Counted from the first letter of the stretch, positions 17,658-25,883 are shown. The stretch: DNA of 29,469 bases from Leptotrichia sp. HSP-536 (GCF_041199985.1 NZ_CP165649.1:1-29469); one strand, 5' to 3'. The notes: generated from the sequence alone by a model not told the origin. Made by a program: numbers and translations.

Positions 17658-17930
17658 TTAACTATTATAAATATTTTTTCTATGTCCTACTTCTAGTGCT
17701 AATATTACTAAATTTTCATCTTGAATATTTACAATAACTCTGTAATTTCCTATTCTGTATCTCCATTGTCCTTTTCTATTTGCTTTCAACATTTTTCCTT
17801 TACTGCGTGGATCTTCTGCAATATTTTCTAAATAAATTTTTATTCTTTTTTTTACAAATTCATCCAGTTTACTGAAATCTTTTACGAAATGTGGAGTTGG
17901 GATTATTTTATATTTTACAGTTCTTCCCAT
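17658..17930 (-). CDS. RelE/ParE-family toxin
   Basis: This 90-residue basic protein has the RelE/ParE fold signature: an N-terminal strand (YKIIPTPHFVKDFSKL), two helices, and the conserved sheet and end GQWRYRIGNYRVIVNIQDEN followed by LVILALEVGHRKNIY. RelE-like members cut mRNA on the ribosome and ParE-like members poison gyrase; the sequence alone does not decide which, although the Arg-rich RYRIGNYR and late HRKxIY resemble RelE. Its ATG lies inside the 3' end of the antitoxin gene (16-bp overlap), with GGAGGAG upstream, so the pair is translationally coupled. The likely job is plasmid maintenance. Confidence 0.9.
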   Translation of the reverse strand: MGRTVKYKIIPTPHFVKDFSKLDEFVKKRIKIYLENIAEDPRSKGKMLKANRKGQWRYRIGNYRVIVNIQDENLVILALEVGHRKNIYNS

Positions 17931-18130
17931 TTTAAAACTTCTCCTCCATTTTTCAAATAGCTTTCATATTCTGATAATCTTAAATCTGCTATTTTGGCAT
18001 CATATTCATCTTCTAGTGAGTCAAACACTTTTGATTTTATTAACTCTGACAATGTAACGCCTTCAAATTGTGCCATACTTTGCAAAAATTTTTTTTCCAT
18101 ATCAGACACTTTTAAACTTATAGAAACCAT
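17915..18130 (-). CDS. RelB-like (DUF6290-type) antitoxin
   Basis: This 71-residue antitoxin has an N-terminal ribbon-helix-helix pattern (VSISLKVSDMEKKFLQSMAQ, then GVTLSELIKSKVFDSLED) and an acidic C-terminal toxin-binding tail (LRLSEYESYLKNGGEVLKW). I chose the ATG at 18130 rather than the GTG three codons upstream because AAGGAG lies 8 bases before this ATG and overlaps the GTG. Ribbon-helix-helix antitoxins repress their own operon; a short palindrome at 18161-18171 next to the -10 is the likely operator. Confidence 0.85.
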   Translation of the reverse strand: MVSISLKVSDMEKKFLQSMAQFEGVTLSELIKSKVFDSLEDEYDAKIADLRLSEYESYLKNGGEVLKWEEL

Positions 18131-18160
18131 AACACTCACTCCTTAATATTTTATTTTTTT

Positions 18161-18198
18161 TGGTAATACCATTATACTACTTTTTAAATTTTTGTCAA
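18161..18198 (-). promoter_or_regulatory. Toxin-antitoxin promoter and operator
   Basis: Minus strand: TTGACA (18193-18198), a 16-base spacer and TATAAT (18171-18176), immediately followed by the palindrome TGGTAATACCA (18161-18171). It is near consensus, so the promoter should be strong and shut off by antitoxin binding. Confidence 0.8.
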
Positions 18199-18282
18199 TA
18201 ATTTTTACTTCAAATTCATCTGTCATCATAAAAAATATAAAAATATTTTACAGTTAAAAATCTAATTTACAATATAGAACTA

Positions 18283-18390
18283 AAATAAGCCTATATTAGC
18301 CCCATAACAAAAAAAATTGCATCAGACAAGGATTTGTACCAAAAATCAATTTAACAAACGCTATGGGCTTAATATGACGCAATATGAACT
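18283..18390. repeat. ~108-bp structured repeat, copy 1 (left flank of RepL module)
   Basis: It runs from AAATAAGCC to AATATGAAC, with nested arms (outer AAGCCTATATTA with AATATGA; inner GCCCCATA with TATGGGC) around a middle segment with CATCAGACA and ACC-A-run. The second copy at 20022-20131 shares the same order of blocks with about three quarters identity by eye. Confidence 0.65.
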
Positions 18391-19071
18391 TTAATTTTTA
18401 TCATTAGTAATTTTATTTCGTAAGTTTTAAAAATTTTATCCAAATTTTCCAGTTATAATTTTTTAACTAAAAAAAGAGCTTGTGCAAACTTTTGGGAAGA
18501 AATATCCTGATAATCTGTACATAAGCTCAAATATTTTATTTTTTATTCAATTAAATTTCCTTTTGATTTTTTAAAATGAGTTGAAGTAAAATTTTTTAAA
18601 CTGCCCATCCACCTCCAAAAACTGAAATTTCATTTTCTACGCTAGTCAAATGTTACCCCATTTTTTTCAAAAAATCAAGCCCTTTCTCATAAAAATTTTT
18701 TCCCAATAAACTTTCCGAAAATTAAAATTTTGGAAAGCACGCTTACAAGTTTCTCAAAAATTAAAATTTTTAACAAACTTATCGTGATTTTTTCAGTGCA
18801 TAAAATTTTGAAAAAATGACTTTCGTCTGCACTCAAAAACTCATTTCATTCGTGAAAATAAAGTTACAATTCTCAAATTTAAAGACCATATTTTGTATAA
18901 ATTTCTACAAATTTTGTGCAATAAAATTTTCATAAAGACAGTTTTTAAAGATGAATTTTTATGTATTATTGAACTTTAAATTTGATATTTTTTAAATTAA
19001 TTTTTTTACAAAACAGCAAAAAATAATTTCAATTTTTTCAAAACAGATAAAAACTAAAAGTCAATAATAAC
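18391..19071. other. Gene-free AT-rich stretch upstream of RepL
   Basis: No coding frame is supportable on either strand. There is an imperfect hairpin at about 18475-18530 (GAGCTTGTGCA with TGTACATAAGCTC) and several short inverted repeats between 18690 and 18860 (for example GTGCA and TGCAC arms near 18797 and 18830). Strand-folding potential next to a RepL gene could reflect origin or antisense-RNA functions, but nothing specific is recognised. Confidence 0.4.
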
Positions 19072-19103
19072 AAAAAAAGAGAACTCACTATTCTCCTTTT
19101 TTT
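19072..19103. terminator. Bidirectional hairpin terminator
   Basis: AAAAAAAGAGAA, a 7-base loop, then TTCTCCTTTTTTT: the stem has an A-run on one side and a T-run on the other, so it can act in both directions. It insulates the RepL promoter region. From about 19104 to 19440 nothing further is recognised. Confidence 0.65.
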
Positions 19104-19444
19104 ATACGTTTATGGTCCTTATCCTACAGTACTGTTGCATTAACTATAACATTTTGATAAAAAAAAACAATGATTTAGCAGAAATAATTTTGAAACAGTC
19201 ATGTGCAAAATTTTAAGTTGAAAATTATTTTTATTGCATAGCTTTAAAAATGATTTTTAACTAGCCATTAACAGAATAACCCTTGTAATTGATAAACTTT
19301 TCGGATATGTTATGTTATGATGAAAAAATTTCTTTATACACTGAATTTTGAGAATATTCCTATTATTATATATAAGATAAGAGTGAAAAAAAGACAGAAA
19401 TGTTACTAAACCCTTATAAAATAGGTGTTTGAAGTGATTTTGCT

Positions 19445-19533
19445 TGTACTGATTTTCAAGTACATTTGTACTGGTTTTCAACAACAAATGTATTGATTTT
19501 TACTGTATTTAATGATATAATAAATCAATACAA
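19445..19533. repeat. 22-bp direct repeats and inverted copy at the repL promoter
   Basis: TGTACTGATTTTCAA (19445), TGTACTGGTTTTCAA (19467) and TGTATTGATTTTTAC (19489) are exactly 22 bases apart. An inverted copy, AAATCAATACAAATG, follows the -10 (around 19522-19536). They bracket the promoter and are likely binding sites for the RepL protein or a regulator. Confidence 0.7.
19493..19521 (+). promoter_or_regulatory. repL promoter
   Basis: TTGATT (19493-19498) lies inside the third direct repeat, followed by a 17-base spacer and TATAAT (19516-19521). Confidence 0.8.
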
Positions 19534-19553
19534 ATGTAAAGGAGTTTTAATTT

Positions 19554-19997
19554 ATGGCAAAAACTACGAGACGAAAAATGAAAATTGTTGGAAAACAGGC
19601 TTATATTGATCAAGAAACTGGGGAAATGAATGAAGTTCAGGTTATTGATATTGAAGAAAGAGATGCAAATTTTCATAAAATATGGCTTTCTCATATTTTA
19701 AATTCAATAGATTTAATTGGGAATCAGAAAACAAAACTTGCATTTTGGATTTTAGATAACATTGATTCTGAAAATCAATTAATCATGACTCAGAGAAAGA
19801 TTGCTAAGAATAGTGGGATTTCACTATATACAGTAAGTGAAACTTTAAAAGTTTTAATGGATTCTAATTTTTTACAGAAAATAAATAGCGGAGCTTACAG
19901 AGTTAATCCAAATGTTCTATGGAAAGGTGGAAAATCTGCAAGGATGAACATACTGTTTAAATATCATCAGAATGAGAAAACCGACAAAAAGGGATAA
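19554..19997 (+). CDS. repL: RepL-family plasmid replication protein
   Basis: This 147-residue protein has the RepL pattern: a basic start, QAYIDQETGEMNEVQVIDIE, a central helical region (FHKIWLSHILNSIDLIGNQKTKL), a winged-helix DNA-binding segment (MTQRKIAKNSGISLYTVSET, then LKVLMDSNFLQKINSGAYRV) and the conserved end NPNVLWKGGKSARMNILFKY. RepL proteins start replication of small plasmids best known from Firmicutes. GTAAAGGAG precedes the ATG by 9 bases. With its own promoter and repeat sites it forms a fifth replicon, unrelated to the four Rep_3 units and flanked by the ~108-bp repeats. Confidence 0.88.
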   Translation: MAKTTRRKMKIVGKQAYIDQETGEMNEVQVIDIEERDANFHKIWLSHILNSIDLIGNQKTKLAFWILDNIDSENQLIMTQRKIAKNSGISLYTVSETLKVLMDSNFLQKINSGAYRVNPNVLWKGGKSARMNILFKYHQNEKTDKKG

Positions 19998-20021
19998 ACT
20001 GTTAAAAAAATATTTAATATG

Positions 20022-20131
20022 AAATAAGCTCATATAAGCCCTATAACGAAAAATTTTTATATCAGACATAGTTTTATACCAAAAAGTTATTTGACAAACG
20101 CCACGGGCTTAATATGGCGTTATATGAGCCT
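20022..20131. repeat. ~108-bp structured repeat, copy 2 (right flank of RepL module)
   Basis: Outer arms AAGCTCATATAA and TTATATGAGC and inner AAGCCC and GGGCTT can form a double stem; the middle carries ATCAGACATA and TACCAAAAAG. It is offset 1739-1740 bases from copy 1, so the DNA between them would be a 1.74-kb RepL unit. Confidence 0.65.
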
Positions 20132-20215
20132 AATTCTTAATCAGGATAGCTGTTCCTGTAATATTTATAATATGAGGACCTGCTTATCTGCATAAACCTG
20201 CAGAAACTTTTACGC

Positions 20216-20752
20216 TTATTTCCTTTTTCTTACCCGCTTTAGCATATCCTGCTCCTCTTTTGAAAGCTTTAAGACTTTAACTGGCCGCCCAATGACGTTT
20301 CCAGTTTTCCTGCTGTATCTCTTCCCAGACTTTCCGACCGGCATATTCTTGATTCCGTCATTTATTCTTTCAATCAAGGTGCTTCGTTCCCTTTCAGCCA
20401 GATATATGAGAAGCGGAATCACAACAACATTTACAATTTCATCCTTCCTGTCATTCACATTATGGTTTAAAAGCTCCTGATTGATTACAGCAATATTAAC
20501 CTTCATATCCTTAAGCTTTGTATAAAGCTCAGTAACTTCCGTAAAATTACGCCCAAGCCTGTCAATATCTGTAACAACAAACGTATCATTTTCCCGAATT
20601 TTTGACAAAATTTTTTGCAACTCGGCCCGTTTCATATTTTTTCCGCTTTGTACATCACTGTAGACTTCATCACAGCCATATTTTCCAAGTGCCATTACCT
20701 GCCTTGTCAAATCCTGCTTTGCCGTACTTACTCTCGCATATCCAAATTTCAT
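20216..20752 (-). CDS. Serine recombinase (resolvase/invertase), C-terminus possibly truncated
   Basis: The 178 residues hold a full catalytic domain: MKFGYARVSTAKQDLTRQ with the nucleophilic Ser at position 9, DRLGRNF (the conserved D-R-x-x-R region) and the long E helix (IPLLIYLAERERSTLIERIN). The linker YSRKTGNVIGRP leads to a helix-turn-helix, but the protein stops after EEQDMLKRVRKRK, one helix into it. A shift near the A-run at ~20225-20230 would continue as KEISVKVSAGLCR before stopping again. The gene is therefore either a short form or has lost part of its DNA-binding domain. It probably resolved plasmid multimers, which would matter in this repeat-rich molecule. AAGGAG precedes the ATG. 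Confidence 0.88.
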   Translation of the reverse strand: MKFGYARVSTAKQDLTRQVMALGKYGCDEVYSDVQSGKNMKRAELQKILSKIRENDTFVVTDIDRLGRNFTEVTELYTKLKDMKVNIAVINQELLNHNVNDRKDEIVNVVVIPLLIYLAERERSTLIERINDGIKNMPVGKSGKRYSRKTGNVIGRPVKVLKLSKEEQDMLKRVRKRK

Positions 20753-20774
20753 TTAGACAACTCCTTTACAAAAA

Positions 20775-20856
20775 TGTATACTAAAATATATTTTAATTTA
20801 GTGTACATCATTTGGCTTATTATACCCTTAAAATACATATAGTTTTAGGTGTATGT
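20775..20856. promoter_or_regulatory. Candidate resolvase binding sites (res)
   Basis: TGTATACTAAA (20775-20785) and TTTAGTGTACA (20797-20807) form an inverted repeat with one mismatch spanning 33 bp, the size of a serine-resolvase subsite, right upstream of the gene. A weaker related pair (ACATATAG and GTGTATGT) lies at about 20835-20856 and could be a second subsite. The resolvase promoter probably overlaps. Confidence 0.5.
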
Positions 20857-20966
20857 CAAAACATCTGTTTTAGTAGATAGATAAGTCTTGTTATTTTTAA
20901 ATATTTAATTGTAGATTGAAAAATTTAGTTTGTTATTTAAAAATTCAATTATAATTTTTTAAATTC

Positions 20967-21860
20967 TTACTTATCTAAAATAGATAAATATAAATCTAGT
21001 CTCTGATTTAAATATCTAGCAAACATATCTGACATTGCCGATATATTGTGCTTTACATGATATTCATCAAAAGCTTCATAATGTCTCAGTCGATCAGTAA
21101 ACTTGATATCTATCGGTGGATATCCTTCCTTCATAAGTTCTAAATTTATTAATAATCTTCCAGTCCGTCCATTTCCATCAATAAAAGGATGAATACCTTC
21201 AAATTCTATATGAAAACGGGCAAGCTTAGTCACAATGTCTTCCTTGCTATCTTTATACCGTTCCAATAATTCTTCCATTTTCGGAATAATTAGATATGGT
21301 TGTACGGGTTCATGAGCTGCTCCCATGATTCTAACAGGAACTCTCCTGTATATTCCTCTATCCTCTTTCTTATCGGCCAATACCAAATAATGAATATCCT
21401 TAATTACTTTTTCGGATATTTCAACATTTTCACTAACAAGTTTTCTTACATACTCAAACGCTTCCTTGTGTCCAATTACTTCCAAATGCTCCTTTAATGA
21501 TTTTTGGTCAATGGTAAGCCCTTTAAGAATCATGTCTGTTTCACGTAAAGTTAAAGTGTTCCCTTCAATTGCATTTGAGTTATAGGTATATTCTGTTAAA
21601 AATTCTTCATTTAATCTTTCCAGTTCACCTTCTGTTAAAGGTCTCCTTGCTTTAAGATTGCTTAATTTTTCTTCTAATATTGGAATGAGCGTTCCTGTAA
21701 TTTTATATCTTCCATCAGTTGGCTTTATTGCATCATATGGTATTTTCCAAGTTCTTCCCTCTTGATATGCACCAGGTATTTTCCCTTGGGAGCATAAAAC
21801 TCTTACTCTTCTATCAGATATTCCCCATTTTTCAGAAGCCTGTCTAACTGTAATGTACAT
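20967..21860 (-). CDS. fic: Fic-domain protein with N-terminal HTH and built-in inhibitory helix
   Basis: Residues ~3-45 are an excisionase/MerR-like helix-turn-helix (TVRQASEKWGISDRRVRVLC and on). Residues 95-101 read SNAIEGN, the inhibitory (S/T)xxxE(G/N) motif in front of the Fic core, as in class II Fic proteins. The catalytic motif HPFIDGNGRTGR at 224-235 matches HxFx(D/E)GNGRxxR completely. Family members transfer AMP from ATP to a target hydroxyl; the inhibitory Glu keeps this off until released. The target is unknown. The DNA-binding domain suggests self-regulation or DNA targeting. GGAGGG precedes the ATG; the promoter at 21885-21913 has three TCGGAA repeats. No separate antitoxin is seen, which fits the built-in helix. 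It stands alone between the resolvase and an IS607 fragment, so it may have arrived on a mobile element. Confidence 0.92.
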   Translation of the reverse strand: MYITVRQASEKWGISDRRVRVLCSQGKIPGAYQEGRTWKIPYDAIKPTDGRYKITGTLIPILEEKLSNLKARRPLTEGELERLNEEFLTEYTYNSNAIEGNTLTLRETDMILKGLTIDQKSLKEHLEVIGHKEAFEYVRKLVSENVEISEKVIKDIHYLVLADKKEDRGIYRRVPVRIMGAAHEPVQPYLIIPKMEELLERYKDSKEDIVTKLARFHIEFEGIHPFIDGNGRTGRLLINLELMKEGYPPIDIKFTDRLRHYEAFDEYHVKHNISAMSDMFARYLNQRLDLYLSILDK

Positions 21861-21884
21861 AAATTATCCCTCCAATCTTTTCAT

Positions 21885-21946
21885 AGTATACTATTTTATC
21901 GGAATAATATCAATACTATCGGAATGAAATATATTGATTGTCGGAA
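21885..21946 (-). promoter_or_regulatory. fic promoter with three TCGGAA repeats
   Basis: Minus strand: TTGATA (21908-21913), a 17-base spacer and TATACT (21885-21890). On the plus strand ATCGGAAT at 21898 and 21918 and GTCGGAAC at 21940 are 20 and 22 bases apart, one in the spacer and two upstream, as expected for operator sites. Confidence 0.7.
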
Positions 21947-21954
21947 CAGTGATT

Positions 21955-22113
21955 TTTTTTGAAAAATTTGAAACAAAAATTACAATTATTTCTGATGGTA
22001 TAAAAGAAAAATCAATTCAGGAAGAATTAGCAGAAGATATTATTCCCATAATTCATTCATTTAGTGAAAAATTTTACGGAATGAGAAATAAATTGCTAAA
22101 ATATAGTAAATAA
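21955..22113 (+). pseudogene. IS607-type serine recombinase (TnpA), C-terminal remnant
   Basis: One frame reads FEKFETKITIISDGIKEKSI, then QEELAEDIIPIIHSFSEKFY and GMRNKLLKYSK to TAA at 22111-22113. The acidic E-L-x-E-D-(L/I)-I-x-I-I-x-x-F-S-x-x-(L/F)-Y-G-x-R ending is characteristic of IS607-family TnpA. The catalytic domain and start are missing, so it is a relic. Confidence 0.6.
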
Positions 22114-22140
22114 AAAAGAACTTGAAGTCCTTTTTTTTTG
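22113..22140. terminator. Small hairpin terminator between convergent ends
   Basis: An A-run with GAAC, loop TTGAA, then GTCC with a run of nine T. It lies between the IS607 relic and the 3' end of the relaxase gene and can serve both directions. Confidence 0.5.
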
Positions 22141-22144
22141 AACG

Positions 22145-24274
22145 CTATCTATTTCTATCATATTGAGGTCTGCTTTTATTTTGATTATGTACAGCATTTC
22201 TCTCTCTGACGGTGTTTTCCAGCTCAATATCCAGATTAATCTTAAAATCATTCCACCAGCCATAGGTATTGTCTGGCACGTTCTCAATTGCTGCTATTAC
22301 TGTTTTTTCAATTTCTAAAAGCGAAAACTTTCCATTGGAATCTTCGTGAAGCAAATTTGTTATTTGCTTAATGAATTTTTGGCCTGCATCGTGTTTTCGT
22401 CTAACATAAGCCCCCTTAATTTTCTCATCAACCCTAGCTTCAGCTTCTCCAAATAACTTATCATATTCAGACTTATTTTTTGCTTTAAAATTTAAAATAT
22501 CCTTGTCTGTAACTTCGTAATATCTCAAATGCTCACGAACTAAGTCATTAACTTCTTTTTGTATAGCTGGTTGGGCCAGCTTTTCAAGTTCGGCTTTTCT
22601 ACGCCTTTTCTTTTCTTCCAGATCTGCATAGCTGTCATTGAGCTGTCTAAGCCTGTTATTAAGTTCCTGCTGTTCCCGTTCCAGCTGAAGCCTTTTATTC
22701 AGAATATCCTGTTTCAGAGCATTATTCTTGGCTTTTTCCTTTTCCACGTCCTTCATAATATTTCTCATCAGGGTATCTCCACGCTTTCTCGCTTCGTTAA
22801 GAGCTTCATTAACAAGTTCCTGTTTCCGCCTTTCTGAAACACGATAAGGTTTTTCCGCTTCCGTTTTCTTTTTCCAGATCTGTTCATCAAGATTACGTAT
22901 TTCGTTATTTTTGCTGATTTGTTCTTTCTTCAAAAAATTAATTGAACTTTTTAAATTACTCGCTTCAGTTTCAAGTGTTTTAATCTCAAAATAAAGATTT
23001 TCTTTGTTCTTGATCAGTTCTTCAACTTTTTCGCCTTTTGAATAATCTTCTATTTTTTTATTGATTGTTTCAAAATCCACATTCTTAAAAACTTCATCAA
23101 ATAACTTTACTTCCTTTTTAAGATTTTTCTTGAAATTTTTGTTCTCCTGTCTCTGACTTAATTTGTCCTTGATTATCTTTTTTATATTGAAAATACGCTT
23201 AAAATCCGTAATTTCCTTATTACTTTTTCTTGCCTTGAAATCTGTTTCATAGTTTTTAAATTCATTCAAGAAATCTTCCTTTGAAATTTTTTTCTTTCTG
23301 TCAATAATTTCCCTTTTTGAAAGAATTTCTGTATATTTCATAAACTCATTTTTTGAATAGTCATTGCCGCCAATCTTATTTTCAAGCTCCTTTTTCTCCT
23401 TTTCCATAGCAAACTTTGTCCTGTCAAGATCTTCAAAAGAATTTACTTTTTCAGTCCTTCTGACTACAACTTCCGCACCTTCATTTGAAAACACCTTAAC
23501 CTTATTTTTTAACTCATTAATGGAAGGATTTGTAACCATAAAATCATTTACAAATTCTTCATTGAAAGTCCTGTAAAAATCTTTAGTAAACGGAGAAGTT
23601 CCGCTCTCAAATTTAAATTTTTTATCTGACTTATTTTTGTTCAGTTTGGCCAATTGTCTTTCAATAATTTTAGGTTTCTCCTGAACCTTAAATTCCTCAA
23701 ACGCCTTTTTATACTCATCAGTTCCAGCAGCTAATCCAAGCTCCTTATTTCTTCTCAAGAATGCACTGCTCAAAGCTGATTTAACTTTTGCTGGATTAAC
23801 ATCATTTATCGTATATTCAGCTTTTTGATCATTTTCTTCTGAAAAAGTCCACATCGACTGCATATGTGGGGTACTTTCATCAAAATGGATTACTGCATAT
23901 GCACAATGTGCATTTTTACCAAATTTTTTATTTAAGAATTCAAGATTTTCCTTGTAATACTGTTCCCACTTTTCAAGAGAAATCATATATGTCAAATCCA
24001 CTCCATTTCTAGCTTCAAAATTTCCAGTCTGCACCTGAGATACGACGCTTACCACGTCCTTGCTCCTGCTGTCAACTTCAGTATCAAAATATTGCTGTTC
24101 AAGGATAGATAAATCCTTGACAAGAATTTTATTAAATTGTGTCAAATCCTGATTTACATTATTCTTAAACTTCTCCAGTTCACGAAATGCTTCCCTGACT
24201 ACATTGTTAATGCTGCTCCTGCCTGATCCAGAATTGTATTTCTTAAAATTGTTTATTGCCGAAATCTCAGCCAT
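22145..24274 (-). CDS. MobV/Pre-type relaxase (plasmid mobilization protein)
   Basis: In this 709-residue protein the first ~270 residues are the relaxase domain. An N-terminal INNFKKYNSGSGRSSINN region precedes the metal-binding motif AYAVIHFDESTPHMQS (H130, D132, E133, H137), which matches the HxDExTPHxH motif of Mob_Pre enzymes except that the final His is Gln. Residues ~330-590 are strongly charged and predicted coiled coil (RLQLEREQQELNNRLRQLND, then LEEKKRRRKAELEKL), followed by a ~110-residue C-terminal domain. Such enzymes nick the plasmid at oriT and stay bound to the 5' end during transfer, using a conjugation machine supplied by another element; none is visible here. AAGGGGG precedes the ATG. 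The structured region just upstream (24362-24560) is the likely oriT. Confidence 0.85.
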   Translation of the reverse strand: MAEISAINNFKKYNSGSGRSSINNVVREAFRELEKFKNNVNQDLTQFNKILVKDLSILEQQYFDTEVDSRSKDVVSVVSQVQTGNFEARNGVDLTYMISLEKWEQYYKENLEFLNKKFGKNAHCAYAVIHFDESTPHMQSMWTFSEENDQKAEYTINDVNPAKVKSALSSAFLRRNKELGLAAGTDEYKKAFEEFKVQEKPKIIERQLAKLNKNKSDKKFKFESGTSPFTKDFYRTFNEEFVNDFMVTNPSINELKNKVKVFSNEGAEVVVRRTEKVNSFEDLDRTKFAMEKEKKELENKIGGNDYSKNEFMKYTEILSKREIIDRKKKISKEDFLNEFKNYETDFKARKSNKEITDFKRIFNIKKIIKDKLSQRQENKNFKKNLKKEVKLFDEVFKNVDFETINKKIEDYSKGEKVEELIKNKENLYFEIKTLETEASNLKSSINFLKKEQISKNNEIRNLDEQIWKKKTEAEKPYRVSERRKQELVNEALNEARKRGDTLMRNIMKDVEKEKAKNNALKQDILNKRLQLEREQQELNNRLRQLNDSYADLEEKKRRRKAELEKLAQPAIQKEVNDLVREHLRYYEVTDKDILNFKAKNKSEYDKLFGEAEARVDEKIKGAYVRRKHDAGQKFIKQITNLLHEDSNGKFSLLEIEKTVIAAIENVPDNTYGWWNDFKINLDIELENTVRERNAVHNQNKSRPQYDRNR

Positions 24275-24361
24275 TTTTATTCCCCCTTTTTATCAAAAAA
24301 TGTTTCTACATTTTCCAATTTATTTTAATTATAGTTCTTTAGAATTTTTTTTGCAAATCAG

Positions 24362-24560
24362 AGAATTTCCGATTGTTCAATTCCGAATCGGCCAGTCGCA
24401 ATGCAAGAGGGCAAATCCCTTTGCAAAGCTCCCCCATTCATTGAAAATGAATGGCTCGCCTGTCATTTTTTTCAAAAATTACTGTCGAGCTCTCAATCGC
24501 CGAGAGCTTTCCAGGCAAAAAAATAAGTTCGTAATGCGAGCGTTCCACTTCGCAAAGCCG
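24362..24560. other. Candidate oriT: cluster of hairpins upstream of the relaxase
   Basis: This region is richer in G and C than its surroundings and has three clear inverted repeats: CCGATT/AATCGG (24369-24374, 24386-24391), CCATTCATT/AATGAATGG with a 3-base loop (24434-24454), and AGCTCTC/GAGAGCT (24488-24508). Location directly upstream of a MobV-type gene is typical of the transfer origin. I cannot identify the nick site. Confidence 0.5.
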
Positions 24561-24751
24561 AATCATTTTTCTGCCATCTTCATCTGAAAAAAATTAGTAA
24601 AAACTTCAAAAAATGACCCGTTAAAAAATTTTACAGATTTTACCTAACAAAAAGACGTTTATTTAAATAAAAAAAATTAGACAGCCAAAAACTGAAAAAA
24701 TGGAAATAAAGTCACAACTATAAAAATATTTTATTTTACAGTCTATCATTT

Positions 24752-24800
24752 AAATAAAAATAAACCTCCAATTTTATATTTAGAATCGGAGGTTTATTAT
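24752..24800 (-). terminator. Terminator of rep B
   Basis: AATAAACCTCC (24759-24769) pairs perfectly with GGAGGTTTATT (24787-24797). On the minus strand the stem is followed by a T-rich run. It begins 11 bases past the rep B stop. Confidence 0.8.
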
Positions 24801-24810
24801 TTTAAATTTC

Positions 24811-25854
24811 CTAAACTTTATTGGCAAGCAATTCTTCTGCCAGCTCAATTATTTCTTGTGTTAATTCATTTTCATCAGTATCATAAATAGCTTTTAATTG
24901 CATGTTAACATTTTTTATCTTTTCTATTTTTTTTGGATATTTTTCAGTTATTTTTTTAAATTGTACCTTATCTTTTAAACCTGCATACAATGCTTCTAAT
25001 TTTACTATCATTTCATCATTTTCACTAATTTTTTCTTCTATTTTTTCTCTTAAAGTCTTTTCCTTTTCTTGCTTTGGAACAACTTCGATTATTCTTGTTT
25101 TTCTTGCTGGGATTATTTTCTCTGATATTTTTCTTTTTTGAACTTTATTTTGAACTATTAGTTTATTCTCAATGTCTGCAATATTTTCTTTATATTTTTT
25201 TTCTGGAGTAAACTTAAATTCGATATATTCTATTTTTCTTCCTTTTTTTATCTTAATAATTTCAAAATTTTTAAAATGATTTTCTAGTTCACTTCTTGAT
25301 ATTTTTAAAACATATTTATCAATATCTGACATTCTATATTTCTCTGGAATATTTAATAACTCTTTAAAATCTTCTATTTTTATTTTCCAAAATCCTGTAC
25401 TTTTAAATTGTTTTAGCCTTCTATAGATTTCCTTACTATAATTTGATTTTAAATGAATAAATTCTTCAAGTTCAAACTGAGTAAATTTTTTCACTAAATT
25501 ATTCAATAAATACTTAAAATCTTCATTTACCTTTATAGTAAATGTTTGATCTTCTTTTATTATTCTGTATCGAGTAAATAAAACAAAATTATCAATTACT
25601 TCCTTTGTTTCAATTCTAATACTTAAAGTTATCAACTTTTTATAAATTTGCTCCAAATCCTTTACAAATCTAATATTTCCTCTATGCTTATATTTTACCA
25701 TATTTTTCAATTCTGAAAAATTTAACGTTATCTCATCAATTCCTTTATCTCTAATTTGAGAACAAATTGCCATTAATAAATTTAATTCAATACTATTAAA
25801 GTTTTTTAATGATATTGAGTTAAAATGATTATGATACTTCACAACATCATTCAT
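24811..25854 (-). CDS. Rep_3-family replication initiator (replicon B)
   Basis: This 347-residue initiator opens with VVKYHNHFNSISLKNFNSIE, the first winged-helix domain. The central block is NYSKEIYRRLKQFKSTGFW and the second winged helix is FKELLNIPEKYRMSDIDKYV. It ends with the same helical tail as replicons A and C (EKEKTLREKIEEKI to ELAEELL). GGAGG precedes the ATG by 7 bases. It differs from A and C most in the middle (the GGRGRSRVTG motif is replaced by KKGRKIEYIE), so it is a separate lineage, with its own iterons at 25914-26062. It appears intact, with promoter, iterons, AT box and terminator in place, and is a candidate for an active replicon. Confidence 0.9.
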   Translation of the reverse strand: MNDVVKYHNHFNSISLKNFNSIELNLLMAICSQIRDKGIDEITLNFSELKNMVKYKHRGNIRFVKDLEQIYKKLITLSIRIETKEVIDNFVLFTRYRIIKEDQTFTIKVNEDFKYLLNNLVKKFTQFELEEFIHLKSNYSKEIYRRLKQFKSTGFWKIKIEDFKELLNIPEKYRMSDIDKYVLKISRSELENHFKNFEIIKIKKGRKIEYIEFKFTPEKKYKENIADIENKLIVQNKVQKRKISEKIIPARKTRIIEVVPKQEKEKTLREKIEEKISENDEMIVKLEALYAGLKDKVQFKKITEKYPKKIEKIKNVNMQLKAIYDTDENELTQEIIELAEELLANKV

Positions 25855-25883
25855 AATAAACCTCCAAAATATTTATTACAATT

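Noticed and set aside
19120..19160. Possible IS6-type terminal sequence (CTGTTGCATTAA)
   Set aside because: The match is short, with no transposase or opposite end in the gene-free region.
24204..24587. Plus-strand 127-residue frame over the candidate oriT
   Set aside because: It overlaps the relaxase start in antisense, has no ribosome site and no family resemblance; the inverted repeats explain the region better.
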